A stretch of 64,000 nt of DNA from Devosia ginsengisoli (GCF_007859655.1 NZ_CP042304.1:2604001-2668000), one strand, 5' to 3'; shown: positions 1 through 9,547, counted from the stretch's first letter. Notes: generated by a model not told the origin, from the letters alone. Program-made: numbers and translations.

Positions 1-102
1 GGCTTCCTCACCGCCAATGTCGTCTATGCACTGGACCGCGACGACATCCGCGACGGCTTCGTCAGGGAACTGCGCAAGCTGGACCTGGAAGACCACCTCT
101 AG
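1..102 (+). CDS. 3' end of an unidentified gene
   Basis: An open frame enters from the left edge and stops with TAG after 33 sense codons. The tail is charged and helical-looking (ending LRKLDLEDHL). It ends 3 bp into the convergent beta-barrel gene, so the two stop codons overlap. Too little is present to assign a function. Confidence 0.55.
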   Translation, partial: GFLTANVVYALDRDDIRDGFVRELRKLDLEDHL

Positions 103-1379
103 CGGGTTAGCGTAATCCCGACGGTCACCCGATGCGCGTCCTGCACCCCATTGGTGCTGCTTTCGGAGTGATCATAGCCGTAATCGGCCGAAACGGCGGT
201 GTGGGCGTTGACCTTGTAGTCGGCGCCCGCCCCCAGCCCATAGCCGGTCTCGGTATTGGCGCTGCCGGCAAAGCGCGCGCTGTTCCAGTCGGCGAGCGCC
301 CGCAGCGCCAGCCAGGAATTGACTGTATAGGCGACCTCGGCATTGGCCGCATAATCCACCCGCGCCGTGCCGCCGGCATTGGGACCGGGCGGGGCTACGG
401 TCGTCCCAAAGTCTGCCGTCATGCGCCAGGTCGGATCGGGCGTGAAGCTGACCTGGGCGCCATAAAGCTGGGTCACCACCTCGTCGAGCCCGGCCGCATC
501 AAAGCGCCGCAAGCCGACGCCGGTCGATGCCGTGACTTCCAGAATGTCGTTCCAGCGACCGGTCACCCCGCCTTCGAGCGTGATGTCGGTGGCATTGGGA
601 TAGGCCAGCAGCGCTGCCGAAGGCCGGTCGAAAATATCGCGCCCGAGCCCGGCCCGCCCAAACACTTCGAAGATGGGCGTCGCCTGGAAACCGACGCGCA
701 AAGCGGAATCAAGCGCCCAGTAATTCTGGTCCGAATTGTCGATCACCGCGCCCGTGGTCAGCGTCGTTTCGCCATAGATATTGCGCTGCGCCGCCCCGGT
801 CGCCCCGACATTGAACTTGCCGAATTGCCTGGTAATGCCGGCATCGAACCCACCGCTGGTCGTCTGCGGGGCAATGGCGATATTGTCGGCCAGACCCGGC
901 GTGCCCGGCGTGGCGCGGGTCAGTGACAGGTTGCCATTGGCCGTCAGCCGCGTGACGCTGTCGAGATCGTAGCCGGTTTGCAGGCCGAGCCGCAGCGCGC
1001 CGACATCGACCTTGCCATCGCCGCTGGGCCGCACGATTTCCGCACTGGCATCGAAATTGACCGCCGAGCGGCTGCCGATATGCTCGAGCCCGACCGCGGG
1101 CACGACCAGGATATCGAAGCGCTCGCCTGAAGTGGACTTGGCGTAGCTGCCGCGCAACGCCACCGACCAATCCACATCGAAGAACGGGTCATAGGGCTCG
1201 CGCAGCCAGTCGCTATTGGCCAGCACCGGATCGGCCGGATAGTCATTGGGCAACAGCCGCTCATTGTCGGTGCCCGACCCATCGCCTTCCGCCTGCGCCA
1301 GAGCAGGCACGGCAAGGCACAGCGCGCAGAGCGCCGTGGCGCCTGCAAGTCCCGCTGTCTGCCGCCACCACAAGGGCAA
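99..1379 (-). CDS. Outer membrane beta-barrel protein
   Basis: A 426-residue protein with a signal peptide (hydrophobic core roughly residues 9-22, then AVPALAQA) followed by alternating hydrophobic/polar strands rich in Gly, Thr, Asn and Tyr, ending in a strand with a terminal VGITLTR. This matches the alphaproteobacterial outer-membrane beta-barrel (OMP_b-brl_2-like) proteins. I chose a TTG start at 1379 because it gives a clean signal peptide and has GGAGAG about 7 bases upstream. The open frame runs on to 1520 into nfeD, but that extension is Arg-rich and unlike a signal peptide. Its role is unknown; it may be a porin or surface protein. Confidence 0.7.
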   Translation of the reverse strand: MPLWWRQTAGLAGATALCALCLAVPALAQAEGDGSGTDNERLLPNDYPADPVLANSDWLREPYDPFFDVDWSVALRGSYAKSTSGERFDILVVPAVGLEHIGSRSAVNFDASAEIVRPSGDGKVDVGALRLGLQTGYDLDSVTRLTANGNLSLTRATPGTPGLADNIAIAPQTTSGGFDAGITRQFGKFNVGATGAAQRNIYGETTLTTGAVIDNSDQNYWALDSALRVGFQATPIFEVFGRAGLGRDIFDRPSAALLAYPNATDITLEGGVTGRWNDILEVTASTGVGLRRFDAAGLDEVVTQLYGAQVSFTPDPTWRMTADFGTTVAPPGPNAGGTARVDYAANAEVAYTVNSWLALRALADWNSARFAGSANTETGYGLGAGADYKVNAHTAVSADYGYDHSESSTNGVQDAHRVTVGITLTR

Positions 1380-1476
1380 GATGCTCTCCGCCAACCAAAA
1401 TCGGCCCGCGACGCACCGCCCGAACCTGCGGCGATCTTTCCATCTTATGGTTAATGAAGCCTTGCCTTGGCGGCGA

Positions 1477-1926
1477 TCAGGTCGCCTCGACCTTGAGCAC
1501 GGCGCCTTCATTGCCGACAATGCGCACGCGCTGCCCGGCCGGCATGTCTGCCCCCGAAACGCGCCACACCGTGTCGCCCAGCACTATGCGGCCGAAGCCC
1601 TGCTGGATCGGCTGTTCGAGCACCGCCTCCTGGCCGATGAAGTGATCGGCGCGGCGATTGAGATAGGGCCGGTCGGTCGCGGCCGGCCGGGTGCGTGTCC
1701 AGCGCACCCAGATTGCGATCGTGACCAGCGACAGCACGCCGAAGATCAGCCATTGTAGCGGCCAGACGATGGGCTGGAACAGCACCACCAGTCCGGTGAC
1801 GATGCCCGAAATCCCCATCCACAGCAGGAACCCACCCGGCACTACCAGCTCCAGCGCCAGCAGCACCAGTCCGGCCACGATCCAGGCCCAGGGTCCATTG
1901 GCCGCGATGAAGTCGATGACCTGCAT
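1477..1926 (-). CDS. NfeD family membrane protein
   Basis: This 149-residue protein has transmembrane segments in its first half (about residues 12-32 and 40-75, with LELVVPGGFLLWMGISG typical of short NfeD proteins), then a soluble OB-fold-like domain from about residue 85 (IGQEAVLEQPI ... GDTVWRVSGADMPAGQRVRIV). Short NfeD proteins are encoded with SPFH/stomatin proteins and are thought to act with them in membrane quality control or lipid-domain organisation. Here it lies 11 bp downstream of the SPFH gene on the same strand, as expected for a two-gene operon. Confidence 0.9.
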   Translation of the reverse strand: MQVIDFIAANGPWAWIVAGLVLLALELVVPGGFLLWMGISGIVTGLVVLFQPIVWPLQWLIFGVLSLVTIAIWVRWTRTRPAATDRPYLNRRADHFIGQEAVLEQPIQQGFGRIVLGDTVWRVSGADMPAGQRVRIVGNEGAVLKVEAT

Positions 1927-1937
1927 TATCGCTCCTT

Positions 1938-2930
1938 TTAGGGCTGACCCGCCGATGGCGGGCGACCCGGCCGCACGGGCGTCGATGGCGCTCCGCCCCC
2001 GAACGTCTCGCGGGCGATTTCGGCAATGCCACCGATCGAGCCGATGACGCTGGCCGCCTCGACCGGCAGCATCAGCACCTTCTGGTTGGGCGAGGTGGCG
2101 ATCTTGCCCAGGGCCTCGATATAGTTGTTGGCCACGAAATAGTTGATGGCCTGCACGCTGCCCGAGGCGATGGCGTCGCTCACCATCTGCGTTGCCTTGG
2201 CTTCGGCTTCGGCGGAGCGCTCGCGCGCCTCGGCATCGCGGAAGGCCGCTTCCCGGCGGCCCTCGGCTTCCAGCACCTGCGCCTGCTTGGCGCCTTCCGC
2301 CTGCAGGATAGCGGATTGCCGCCGGCCTTCCGCTTCGAGAATGGTGGCGCGCTTCTCGCGTTCCGCCTTCATCTGGCGGCCCATCGAATCCACCAGGTCC
2401 TTGGGCGGGTCGATATCCTTGATCTCGATACGGGTGATCTTGACGCCCCAGGGCGACACGGCCGTATCGACCACATTGAGCAGGCGATGGTTGATCTCGT
2501 CGCGATTGGACAGCAGTTCGTCGAGGTCCATCGAACCCATCACCGTACGGATATTGGTCATGGTGAGGTTGAGGATGGCATTCTCCAGGTTGGACACCTC
2601 ATAAGCCGCCGCGGCCGCATCAAGGATCTGGTAGAAGGTCACGCCATTGGCGGTGATCGAGGCGTTGTCCCTTGTGATCACCTCCTGGTGTGGCACGTCG
2701 AGCACCTGCTCCATGACGTTGATCCGCTTGCCGATGCCATCGATGAACGGCACGATCAGGTTTAGGCCGGGCTTGAGCGTGCGGGTATATTTGCCGAAGC
2801 GCTCCACCGTGAAGTTATAGCCTTGCGGCACCGTCTTGGCGCCGGCGAACAGCACCAGGAGCGCGAGGATACCCAGGCCGATCAGCGTGATGCTGAGCCC
2901 GTCGAGCGCGAAGCCATCGAATAGTTCCAT
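1938..2930 (-). CDS. qmcA: SPFH/Band 7 stomatin-like protein (QmcA type)
   Basis: A 330-residue protein with one N-terminal membrane helix (about residues 10-30), then the Band 7 domain ([19 protein letters not shown] ... [32 protein letters not shown]). A long Ala/Glu-rich coiled coil follows ([31 protein letters not shown], residues about 205-260). These proteins oligomerise on the membrane and are associated with protease regulation and lipid microdomains. The frame extends to 3137, but the start at 2930 fits homologue length and has GGGAGA upstream. It is followed by nfeD. Confidence 0.9.
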   Translation of the reverse strand: MELFDGFALDGLSITLIGLGILALLVLFAGAKTVPQGYNFTVERFGKYTRTLKPGLNLIVPFIDGIGKRINVMEQVLDVPHQEVITRDNASITANGVTFYQILDAAAAAYEVSNLENAILNLTMTNIRTVMGSMDLDELLSNRDEINHRLLNVVDTAVSPWGVKITRIEIKDIDPPKDLVDSMGRQMKAEREKRATILEAEGRRQSAILQAEGAKQAQVLEAEGRREAAFRDAEARERSAEAEAKATQMVSDAIASGSVQAINYFVANNYIEALGKIATSPNQKVLMLPVEAASVIGSIGGIAEIARETFGGGAPSTPVRPGRPPSAGQP

Positions 2931-3066
2931 CGCTGATTCTCCCTTGGACTTCATGGACCTGAGTGTAGGGTTGCCTGCAAGCCAGCGCAACGCACTGGAA
3001 CGCGGAACAGCGCGCAACGTTGAACAGGCGGGCGACAGGACGCCCATCACCGGCAGGAGGCCTGTA

Positions 3067-3438
3067 GTGACCCAGCCAACCCCGCTCGACCCCAATTCCG
3101 GCCTCGCTGCCGCCGAGGCCGCCGGCATCAAGCTCACCAGCCCCGATCGCGTGGTCTATCCCGGCCAGGGCGTCACCAAGGCCGATCTGGTCGCCTACTA
3201 CGCCGCCGTGGCCGAGCGCATGCTGCCCTATATCTAGAACCGCCCGCTGAGCCTGCTGCGCTGCCCGCAGGGCCGCTCGAAATTCTGCTTTTCCAGAAGC
3301 ACGATACCGGCGGTTTTCCCGATGCCATGGCCTCGTCCCCCATCACCGAGAAGGCCTGACCCGTGGAAATATTACGCCTCCACCACCCAATCGATCACCA
3401 AGGCCATGTGGAGCGCCGTCGCTTCACCCGCGAGCTAG
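3067..3438 (+). pseudogene. ligD: ligD remnant (DNA ligase D, polymerase domain)
   Basis: The sequence reads as the start of a LigD polymerase domain ([19 protein letters not shown], then YYAAVAERMLPYI), hits TAG at 3235, and continues in frame as NRPLSLLRCPQGRSKFCF. It then shifts frame to QKHDTGGFPDAM and ITEKA. From about 3358 it resumes in another frame as DPWKYYASTTQSITKAMWSA before TAG at 3436. The end resembles LigD polymerase-domain C-termini, so about 200 internal residues are missing. It carries a nonsense codon, a frameshift and a large deletion, so it is dead. LigD acts in non-homologous end joining with Ku. A matching tail lies at the right edge of the window. Confidence 0.75.
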
Positions 3439-4115
3439 GGCATCGGCACGTTGATCCGTCTGTCGATGATCAGCGTCACCGCGATGACCACGAAGGCGAA
3501 GATGACCATGCCCAGCGCGATCACATGCGCCTCGCCCCATTGCAGGCGCTCGACATAGTCGTAGAGCGCGATGGCGATGACCTTGGTCTGGCCTGGAATA
3601 TTGCCGCCGATCATCAGCACCACGCCGAATTCGCCCACCGTATGGGCAAAGGTCATCACCGCGCCGGTGATATAGCCCGGCCGCGCCAGCGGCAGCGCCA
3701 CGTGCCAGAAGCGCTGCCAGTTGCTGGCCCCCAGGCTCGACGCCACCTCCAGCGGATCATTGCCGATGGCGGCAAAGCCATTGCGCAGGGGCTGCACCAT
3801 GAAGGGCAGCGAATAAAAGAACGAACCGATGACCAAACCCGTGAAGGAAAAGGCCAGCGTACGCCCGCCCCAGAGCCCCGCAATCCACCCGCCCGGCCCA
3901 TTGGGACCCAGCGCGATGAGCAGGTAGAAACCCAGCACCGTCGGCGGCAGCACCAGCGGCATGGCCACCACCGCCCCGACCAGTTCGCGATAACGGCTCT
4001 TGCTGCGCGCCAGCCACCAGGCGATCGGCGTACCGATAACGAGCAGGATGAGCGTATTGATCGCCGCCAGCGTCAGCGTCAGACTGACCGGCGTCCAGAT
4101 ATCACCGAAGCTCAT
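3435..4115 (-). CDS. modB: Molybdate ABC transporter permease ModB
   Basis: A 226-residue inner-membrane permease with several hydrophobic helices and the inner-loop EAA motif (EVASSLGASNWQRFWHVALPLARPGY, about residues 122-147) that docks the ATPase. MPLVLPPTVLGFYLL is characteristic of ModB. It lies 11 bp after modA on the same strand. The cognate ATPase gene modC, normally next, is absent: downstream is only the ligD remnant. ModC must therefore be elsewhere, or the system has lost it. Confidence 0.92.
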   Translation of the reverse strand: MSFGDIWTPVSLTLTLAAINTLILLVIGTPIAWWLARSKSRYRELVGAVVAMPLVLPPTVLGFYLLIALGPNGPGGWIAGLWGGRTLAFSFTGLVIGSFFYSLPFMVQPLRNGFAAIGNDPLEVASSLGASNWQRFWHVALPLARPGYITGAVMTFAHTVGEFGVVLMIGGNIPGQTKVIAIALYDYVERLQWGEAHVIALGMVIFAFVVIAVTLIIDRRINVPMP

Positions 4116-4126
4116 CCCGCCCCCGC

Positions 4127-4858
4127 CTATTCGACGACATAGCCCGCCGCTTCAATCACCGCGATGGCCTGTTCGCTCTTGAGAAAGTCGACAAAGGCCG
4201 TGGCAGCAGGGTTCGCCTCACCCGTCTTGAGCAAAACCGCATCCTGCCGGATCGGCTCGAACAGGTCGGACGGCACGATCCACACGCCGGACTTACCCAC
4301 CACCTGGCTGGCGGCGACGAAGCCGAGTTCGGCATTGCCGCTTTCGACGAATTGCAGCGTCTGGGAGATATTCTCCCCGGTCACCAGCTTGGGGGTAATG
4401 GCCTCGGTGAGACCGAGAGCGGCAATGGTCTCGGTCGCAGCCTGTCCATAGGGGGCGGTGGCGGGATCGGCGATGGCGAGCTTGTCGAAGGCCCCGGCCT
4501 CCAGCACGGCCTTGCCGTCCGTCACATCAATCGACGCACCGTAAAGCGCCAGCGCGCCAACGGCATAGGTGAAGACGCTGCCCTCGACACCGAAACCTTC
4601 CGTCACCGCCAATGTCGGCCGCACATCGTCGGCGGCCAGGAATACCTCGAAGGGCGCGCCCTGCGTGATCTGGGTATAGAGCTGGCCGGTAGCGCCGAAA
4701 CTATAGCTGACGTCATGGCCGGTCTCGACCTTGAATAGCGGCGCCAGTTCCTCGGCCACCTTGGTGAAATTGGCCGCCACGGCGACGCTGACGCTCTCGG
4801 CATGTGCGGCGGTGGAAAGCAGCAGGCCGGCCAGCGCGCCCAGGATCATGCGGTTCAT
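4127..4858 (-). CDS. modA: Molybdate-binding periplasmic protein ModA
   Basis: A 243-residue periplasmic binding protein with signal peptide MNRMILGALAGLLLSTAAHA and the ModA signatures VAVAANFTKVAEELAPLF, YSFGATGQLYTQI and GAPFEVFLAADD. It captures molybdate (or tungstate) and delivers it to ModB. The start at 4858 gives the signal peptide directly; the frame runs to 4921 without support. A perfect palindrome at 4867-4892 sits 8 bp upstream and is the likely ModE operator. The gene is probably transcribed from there together with modB. Confidence 0.93.
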   Translation of the reverse strand: MNRMILGALAGLLLSTAAHAESVSVAVAANFTKVAEELAPLFKVETGHDVSYSFGATGQLYTQITQGAPFEVFLAADDVRPTLAVTEGFGVEGSVFTYAVGALALYGASIDVTDGKAVLEAGAFDKLAIADPATAPYGQAATETIAALGLTEAITPKLVTGENISQTLQFVESGNAELGFVAASQVVGKSGVWIVPSDLFEPIRQDAVLLKTGEANPAATAFVDFLKSEQAIAVIEAAGYVVE

Positions 4859-4866
4859 CGACAGCT

Positions 4867-4892
4867 CCGATATGGTTTGAAATCCATATCGG
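4867..4892. promoter_or_regulatory. Candidate ModE operator upstream of modA
   Basis: A perfect inverted repeat with 9-bp arms CCGATATGG and CCATATCGG is separated by 8 bp (TTTGAAAT). It lies in the 66-bp gap between modE and modA. The geometry (two CG-A-TAT half sites) resembles the alphaproteobacterial ModE box. Binding by the adjacent ModE is inferred. Confidence 0.65.
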
Positions 4893-4924
4893 TTTTCACC
4901 CAGCCACGACGGACAAGGCAAGCG

Positions 4925-5293
4925 TTATTTCCGTTCGGACATATCGAATTTACGGCGCAGGGCCGCGACGTCATCGGCGATGGCCTGCCGTGTCTTGTCC
5001 TGCATGGCCCGATAGTGCGCGAGCACCAACCGCCCGGCTTCGGTCAGTTGCGCCCCACCCTGGCTGGCGCCGCCGCGGCTGGATTCGACCAGTGGCTGCC
5101 CGAAACCATCATTGAGCGCCTGCACCAGCCCCCATGCCCGTTTGTAGCTCATGCCCATGGCCTTGCCCGCGGCGGAAATGGACCCGGTGCTATCGATCAG
5201 TTCAAGCAGGTCGGCCCGGCCGGGTCCGATATAGGCGGTCTCGCTCAAGGTGACCCTAAGATGGGTAAGGCCATCCTTCGAAACGCCGGCCAT
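4925..5293 (-). CDS. modE: ModE-type molybdate regulator (HTH domain only)
   Basis: A 122-residue winged-helix protein of the ModE/LysR-like type: GPGRADLLELIDSTGSISAAGKAMGMSYKRAWGLVQALN is the ModE HTH, and LVESSRGGASQGGAQLTEAGRLVLAHY the wing. The C-terminal TOBE (MopI) molybdate-binding domains of E. coli ModE are missing, as in many alphaproteobacteria, so metal sensing must work differently or come from a partner. ATG at 5293 has GGGGG 8 bases upstream; a GTG at 5302 is the alternative. It follows eda by 5 bp and precedes modA. Confidence 0.85.
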   Translation of the reverse strand: MAGVSKDGLTHLRVTLSETAYIGPGRADLLELIDSTGSISAAGKAMGMSYKRAWGLVQALNDGFGQPLVESSRGGASQGGAQLTEAGRLVLAHYRAMQDKTRQAIADDVAALRRKFDMSERK

Positions 5294-5298
5294 GGCAA

Positions 5299-5935
5299 TC
5301 ACCCCCGCAGCGCGGAGGCTTCGCGCGCCAGTGCCTCGATACGGCCCCAGTCATTGGCGGCCAGCGCATCTGATGGCATGATCCACGAACCGCCCACGCA
5401 GATGACATTGGGCAGGCCGAGATAAACCTTGGCCTTGGCAGGATCGATGCCACCCGTCGGGCAGAAAGTGATATCCGCCAGCGGCGAGGCGAAAGCCTTT
5501 GAGCACCGGCGCGCCGCCATTGGCTTCGGCCGGGAAGAATTTGAGATAGCTGTAGCCCCGCTCGGACGCCGTCATGGCTTCGCTGGGCGTGGCAATGCCG
5601 GGCAGCAGCGGAATGCCGATATCGTCAGCCGCGTCGAGAATGCGCGGGGAAATGCCCGGCGACACCATGAAGCGGCAACCGGCATCGACCGACTGCTTCA
5701 TGTGCAGGGCGTTACGCACCGTACCCGAGCCGACAATGGCACCGGTTACCTTGGCCATCTCTTCCATCACCTTGAGCGCATTGGGCGTGCGCAGGGTCAC
5801 TTCGAGGATCGGCAAGCCGCCTGCAACCAGCGCCTCGGCCAGCGGCCGCGCCTGGCTCACGTCATCGAGGATGATCACCGGCACGACCGGAGCCAGCGAC
5901 AGGATGGATCGGATGGCGGCGGTATCTTGCGGCAT
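5299..5935 (-). CDS. eda: KDPG/KHG aldolase, frameshifted
   Basis: The reading frame encodes 2-keto-3-deoxy-6-phosphogluconate aldolase, the last step of the Entner-Doudoroff pathway (KDPG to pyruvate plus glyceraldehyde 3-phosphate). The first frame carries VVPVIILDD, the Glu motif LEVTLRTPNA and the Schiff-base Lys motif YLKFFPAEANGG. After VLK it must move to a second frame for AFASPLADITFCPTGG, PNVICVGGSW and the C-terminus. One extra base in the TTT at 5498-5500 (plus strand) explains this: removing it gives 211 aa, the normal length. Residues on both sides are well conserved, so a sequence error is more likely than a dead gene. Confidence 0.85.
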
Positions 5936-6056
5936 GGCTGTCCTCGTAGAGCTGTTGGGGAAGCGTTAGGACCGAGACTAATTTACCGCAACCCCGTTCA
6001 TTGAAATGGCGGCAAAAAATCCCTAGGTTCCGCCTCGATTTCGGGAGGACACGGCC

Positions 6057-7124
6057 ATGGTGCAGACGATCAACGCGGTGACGCCCCTTGATGAGGCCCG
6101 CGCCATCCTCGCCGGTCACTTCGATCTCAAATTCTCCAAGGCCGTCGAGCGCGCCACCGCCAAGGTGTTCGACCGCGTCCGCGACAAGATTCCCGAGATC
6201 GAATGGCCCTTCTATGCCCCGCTGATCTTCGAGATCAACCGGCTGAAGAAGGAGAAGGATGCCGTCATCCTGGCCCATAATTACCAGACGCCGCAGATTT
6301 ATCACGGCGTGGCCGATATCGTGGGCGACAGCTTGCAGCTCGCCATCGAGGCCACCAAGGTCAAGCAATCGGTCATCGTGCAATGCGGTGTGCATTTCAT
6401 GGCCGAGACCTCAAAGCTGCTGAATCCCGAAAAGACCGTGCTCATCCCCGATAGCCGCGCCGGCTGTTCGCTCGCCTCCTCCATCACGGCCGACGATGTG
6501 CTGATGATGAAGGCGAAATATCCCGGCGTCCCCGTTGTGACCTATGTGAACACCTCGGCTGCCGTGAAGGCCGTCACCGATGTGTGCTGCACCTCGTCCA
6601 ACGCGCTCGACATCGTCAACCGCGTCGAGGGCGACACGGTCATCATGATCCCCGACCAGTATCTGGCGCAGAACACTGCCAAGAAAACCGGCAAGAAGGT
6701 CATCACCTGGGCCGGCGCCTGCGAAGTGCACGAGACCTTTACCGCCGAAGACATTTCCGAGCTGCGCCACGCCTATCCTACGGCCAAGATCATCGCCCAT
6801 CCCGAATGCCCGCCCGAAGTGATCGACGCGGTGGACTTTGCCGGCTCGACCGCCGCCATGATCGACTGGGTCAAGACCACCAAGCCGCCGCGCGTGGTCA
6901 TGGTCACCGAATGCTCGATGTCGGACAATGTGGCCAGCGAAACGACCGGCGTCGACTTCCTGCGCGGCTGCAACATCTGCCCGCATATGAAGCGCATCAA
7001 CCTCGAAAACGTACTGTGGAGCCTCCACACCATGACCGAGGAAGTCACCGTGCCCGAGGGTATCATCCCGCCCGCAAGGCTGGCGGTAGAGCGGATGATC
7101 GAGATGAGCCGGAAGGGCGACTAG
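6057..7124 (+). CDS. nadA: Quinolinate synthase NadA
   Basis: A 355-residue 4Fe-4S enzyme that condenses iminoaspartate with dihydroxyacetone phosphate to quinolinate in NAD synthesis. Visible family motifs are [17 protein letters not shown], the first cluster Cys in [10 protein letters not shown] (C110), the second in GACEVHETF (C222) and the third in GCNICPHM (C305 or C308). GGGAGGA lies just upstream of the ATG. It is longer than E. coli NadA because of an internal insertion typical of its subgroup. NadB, which supplies iminoaspartate, follows; nadC is not in the window. Confidence 0.96.
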   Translation: MVQTINAVTPLDEARAILAGHFDLKFSKAVERATAKVFDRVRDKIPEIEWPFYAPLIFEINRLKKEKDAVILAHNYQTPQIYHGVADIVGDSLQLAIEATKVKQSVIVQCGVHFMAETSKLLNPEKTVLIPDSRAGCSLASSITADDVLMMKAKYPGVPVVTYVNTSAAVKAVTDVCCTSSNALDIVNRVEGDTVIMIPDQYLAQNTAKKTGKKVITWAGACEVHETFTAEDISELRHAYPTAKIIAHPECPPEVIDAVDFAGSTAAMIDWVKTTKPPRVVMVTECSMSDNVASETTGVDFLRGCNICPHMKRINLENVLWSLHTMTEEVTVPEGIIPPARLAVERMIEMSRKGD

Positions 7125-7564
7125 GTGCCCGGCGGCATTGCGCGGTGAAAAGCCAGGTAAGCCGGATTGGGCCGGAACAGCTGCTCGGCGGGCACCAGCA
7201 GGCGCCCATCCGCATGCGGGCGCAGACCCGCATGGAAAGCGCCGGGATTGCGGATCACCACCCGATAATCATCCTCGACGACGAAGTGGCCAAACCGGAA
7301 GGCGCGCGCCGCATGCTCTTCGAGCGCCAGGTAATTGTCGATCGCCAATGGCCCACCGGCCTCGCGCGGGCGGATCGCCACCACTTCGAGATGCGGATGC
7401 ACCAACCCGGTATCGGGCGCGAACTGCTCGCCGGTCAGCGCACAGCGATAGCCATAGGCGGTCATCACCAGCCGATAGATCGCCTCATAGACATCGAGCG
7501 ATGCACCGGTGGCAAATCCACCCTGCGGATTGTCGCCGAAGCCATCGCCATTCGCGCTTGCCAT
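7121..7564 (-). CDS. HNH-like protein of unknown role
   Basis: A 147-residue protein placed convergently between nadA and nadB. The segment [10 protein letters not shown] ... [37 protein letters not shown] resembles a reduced HNH fold (a Cys pair reduced to one Cys, a His-rich strand, then an IDNYLAL helix). The start at 7564 gives a short Gly-rich N-terminus; the frame extends to 7876 antisense to nadB, which is not credible. Its stop overlaps the nadA stop through the shared tetramer CTAG. Nuclease activity is unproven, and catalytic residues are uncertain. Confidence 0.65.
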   Translation of the reverse strand: MASANGDGFGDNPQGGFATGASLDVYEAIYRLVMTAYGYRCALTGEQFAPDTGLVHPHLEVVAIRPREAGGPLAIDNYLALEEHAARAFRFGHFVVEDDYRVVIRNPGAFHAGLRPHADGRLLVPAEQLFRPNPAYLAFHRAMPPGT

Positions 7565-7640
7565 AATGCAGGGTCCCGGTCTTGTTACGTGCAAGACCTT
7601 ACGGACAAATACCAGGTCTGAAAACACTCCGGAGCGGCCA

Positions 7641-9229
7641 GTGACCACCTTCGACAACACCCTCAATGCCGATGGCGCCCTGATCGTGGGCGCGGGCCTG
7701 GCCGGTCTGTTCACCGCGCTGAAACTGGCGCCGCGCCCGGTCACTGTGCTGTCGCCCAAGCCGCTCGGCACCGGCGCCTCCTCGGCCTGGGCGCAGGGCG
7801 GGGTGGCCGCCGCAGTGGGCCAGGGTGATAGCAGCCATGCCCATGCCCTCGATACCGAAATGGCGGGCGCCGGCATCGTCGATCACGGCACCGCTGAAAG
7901 CGTCACCTCAGAGGCGGCCGCACGCATCGAAGACCTGGCGCGCTGGGGCACGCCCTTCGACCGCGACGATTTCGGCCATTACGAGCTGGGCCGCGAAGCC
8001 GCCCATTCGGCCAATCGTATCGTCAAGGTTGAGGGCGACCGGGCCGGCTGGGCCATCATGCAGGCCATCATCGCCGAAGTGCGCCGCACCCCCTCCATCC
8101 GCGTGGTGGAAGGCATCACCGCCCTGAGCCTGGCCCGCGACAATGGCCGCATTGTCGGCGTGTTCTGCCGCCGGCTGGGCGACCGCTATTCCGAGCCGGT
8201 CTTCATCCGCGCCCGCGCCACCGTGCTGGCCGCCGGCGGGCTGGGCGGGCTCTATGCCGTCACCACCAATCCACCCGGCGTGCGCGGCCACGCCATGGGC
8301 ATGGCGGCAAGAGCGGGCGCCCTGATCGCCGATGCCGAATTCGTGCAGTTCCACCCCACGGCCATCGCGACCGGCGCCGATCCCGCGCCCCTCGCCACCG
8401 AAGCGCTGCGCGGTGAAGGCGCCATTCTGGTCAATGACCTCGGCGAGCGCTTCATGCCGGCAATCCACCCGGACGCCGAGCTTGCCCCCGCGACGTGGTC
8501 GCCCGCGCCAATTTCCGGCAGATCCAGGCGGGCCGCAAAGTGTTCCTCGACACGCGGCAGGTGCTGGGCGAAGCCATCCTCACCCGCTTCCCCACCGTCT
8601 CCAAATATTGCCGCGATGCGGGCATCGACCCGGTAGCGGGCCTGATCCCGGTCACCCCTGCGGCCCATTTCCATATGGGCGGCGTCAAGGTCGATGAGCG
8701 GGGCCGTTCGTCCCTGCCCGGCCTCTGGGTCTGCGGCGAAGCTAGTTGCACGGGCCTGCATGGCGCCAACCGGCTCGCATCCAATTCGCTGCTCGAAGCC
8801 ACGGTCTACGGCGCCCGCATCGCCGAGGATATCGGCGGACTGGAGCCACCCCGCGAACTGGCGCCCTTCAAGGGCATCGAATGGGACGAAGTCGAAGGGC
8901 AGAAGGCCGAGGACGTACTGCGCGGCACTGTGGCGGTGCAGGACTTGCGCCGCATCATGACGGATCTGGTGGGTGTCGAGCGCGATGCCGCAGGCCTGCG
9001 GCAGGCGCTACGCGGCATTGCTCACCTCGAAGCCACCGCCGAACAGGTCACCAGCGCCTATCTCAACATGACCACCTCGGCCACCCTGGTCGCTGCCGCC
9101 GCACTCAAGCGCACCGAAAGCCGCGGCGGCCATTTCCGCACCGATTACCCGGAAACCGACGACAAGAACTGGGAACACCACACCACAATGGCGCTGGAGG
9201 AAGCCCTGGCAATCCGCGCCGGGGCTTGA
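7641..9229 (+). CDS. nadB: L-aspartate oxidase NadB, frameshifted
   Basis: This flavoprotein oxidises L-aspartate to iminoaspartate for NadA. The first frame has the FAD-binding [29 protein letters not shown], and EFVQFHPTA with [11 protein letters not shown]. It breaks after HPDAELAP and continues one frame over as [16 protein letters not shown] and [16 protein letters not shown]. Adding one C to the C5 run at 8485-8489 restores [10 protein letters not shown] and a 529-aa protein of normal length. The start is GTG at 7641 with GGAG upstream. All motifs are intact, so a homopolymer miscall is the simplest reading. Confidence 0.9.
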
Positions 9230-9248
9230 ACCCACGCCCCACCGGAAC

Positions 9249-9263
9249 TATCATAAATTGATA
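9249..9263. promoter_or_regulatory. AT-rich inverted repeat before the ParDE genes
   Basis: TATCA-TAAAT-TGATA, with perfect 5-bp arms, lies 17 bp upstream of the antitoxin ATG in an otherwise GC-rich region. ParD antitoxins autorepress from such sites, so this is a candidate operator; the arms are short. Confidence 0.4.
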
Positions 9264-9280
9264 ATTTCGGAGTATCAGCC

Positions 9281-9547
9281 ATGCCCTCCAGCTACTCGAT
9301 CGGCGAGCACTACGAAGCCTTCGCCAAGGAACTCGTCGCCTCCGGTCGCTATGCCAGCGTCAGCGAAGTACTGCGCGACGGCCTGCGCCTGATGGAAGAG
9401 CGCGAAGCGCTGCGGGCGTGGAAACTCAACGAGCTGAAAAAGGCCATCCAGGACGGGCTGGACAGCGGCGAACCGGAACCCATGGAGAGTCTGGAAGATT
9501 TCCTGGCGGAAGCGCGCGCTCGCCGGGCCGCTGACGATGCCGCTTAA
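9281..9547 (+). CDS. parD: ParD-type antitoxin
   Basis: This 88-residue protein has an N-terminal ribbon-helix-helix (YSIGEHYEAFAKELVASGRYASVSEVLRDGLRLMEERE) and an acidic Glu/Ala-rich C-terminal tail that would wrap a ParE toxin. This is the CC2985/ParD family of type II antitoxins. An SD-like GGAG lies 9 bp upstream of the ATG. The stop overlaps the toxin start by 11 bp, implying translational coupling. Confidence 0.88.
   Translation: MPSSYSIGEHYEAFAKELVASGRYASVSEVLRDGLRLMEEREALRAWKLNELKKAIQDGLDSGEPEPMESLEDFLAEARARRAADDAA

Noticed and set aside
132..926. Long plus-strand frame of 264 codons antisense to the beta-barrel gene
   Set aside because: It is Arg/Gly/Ala-rich with no domain, and the minus strand has a clear signal peptide and barrel pattern.
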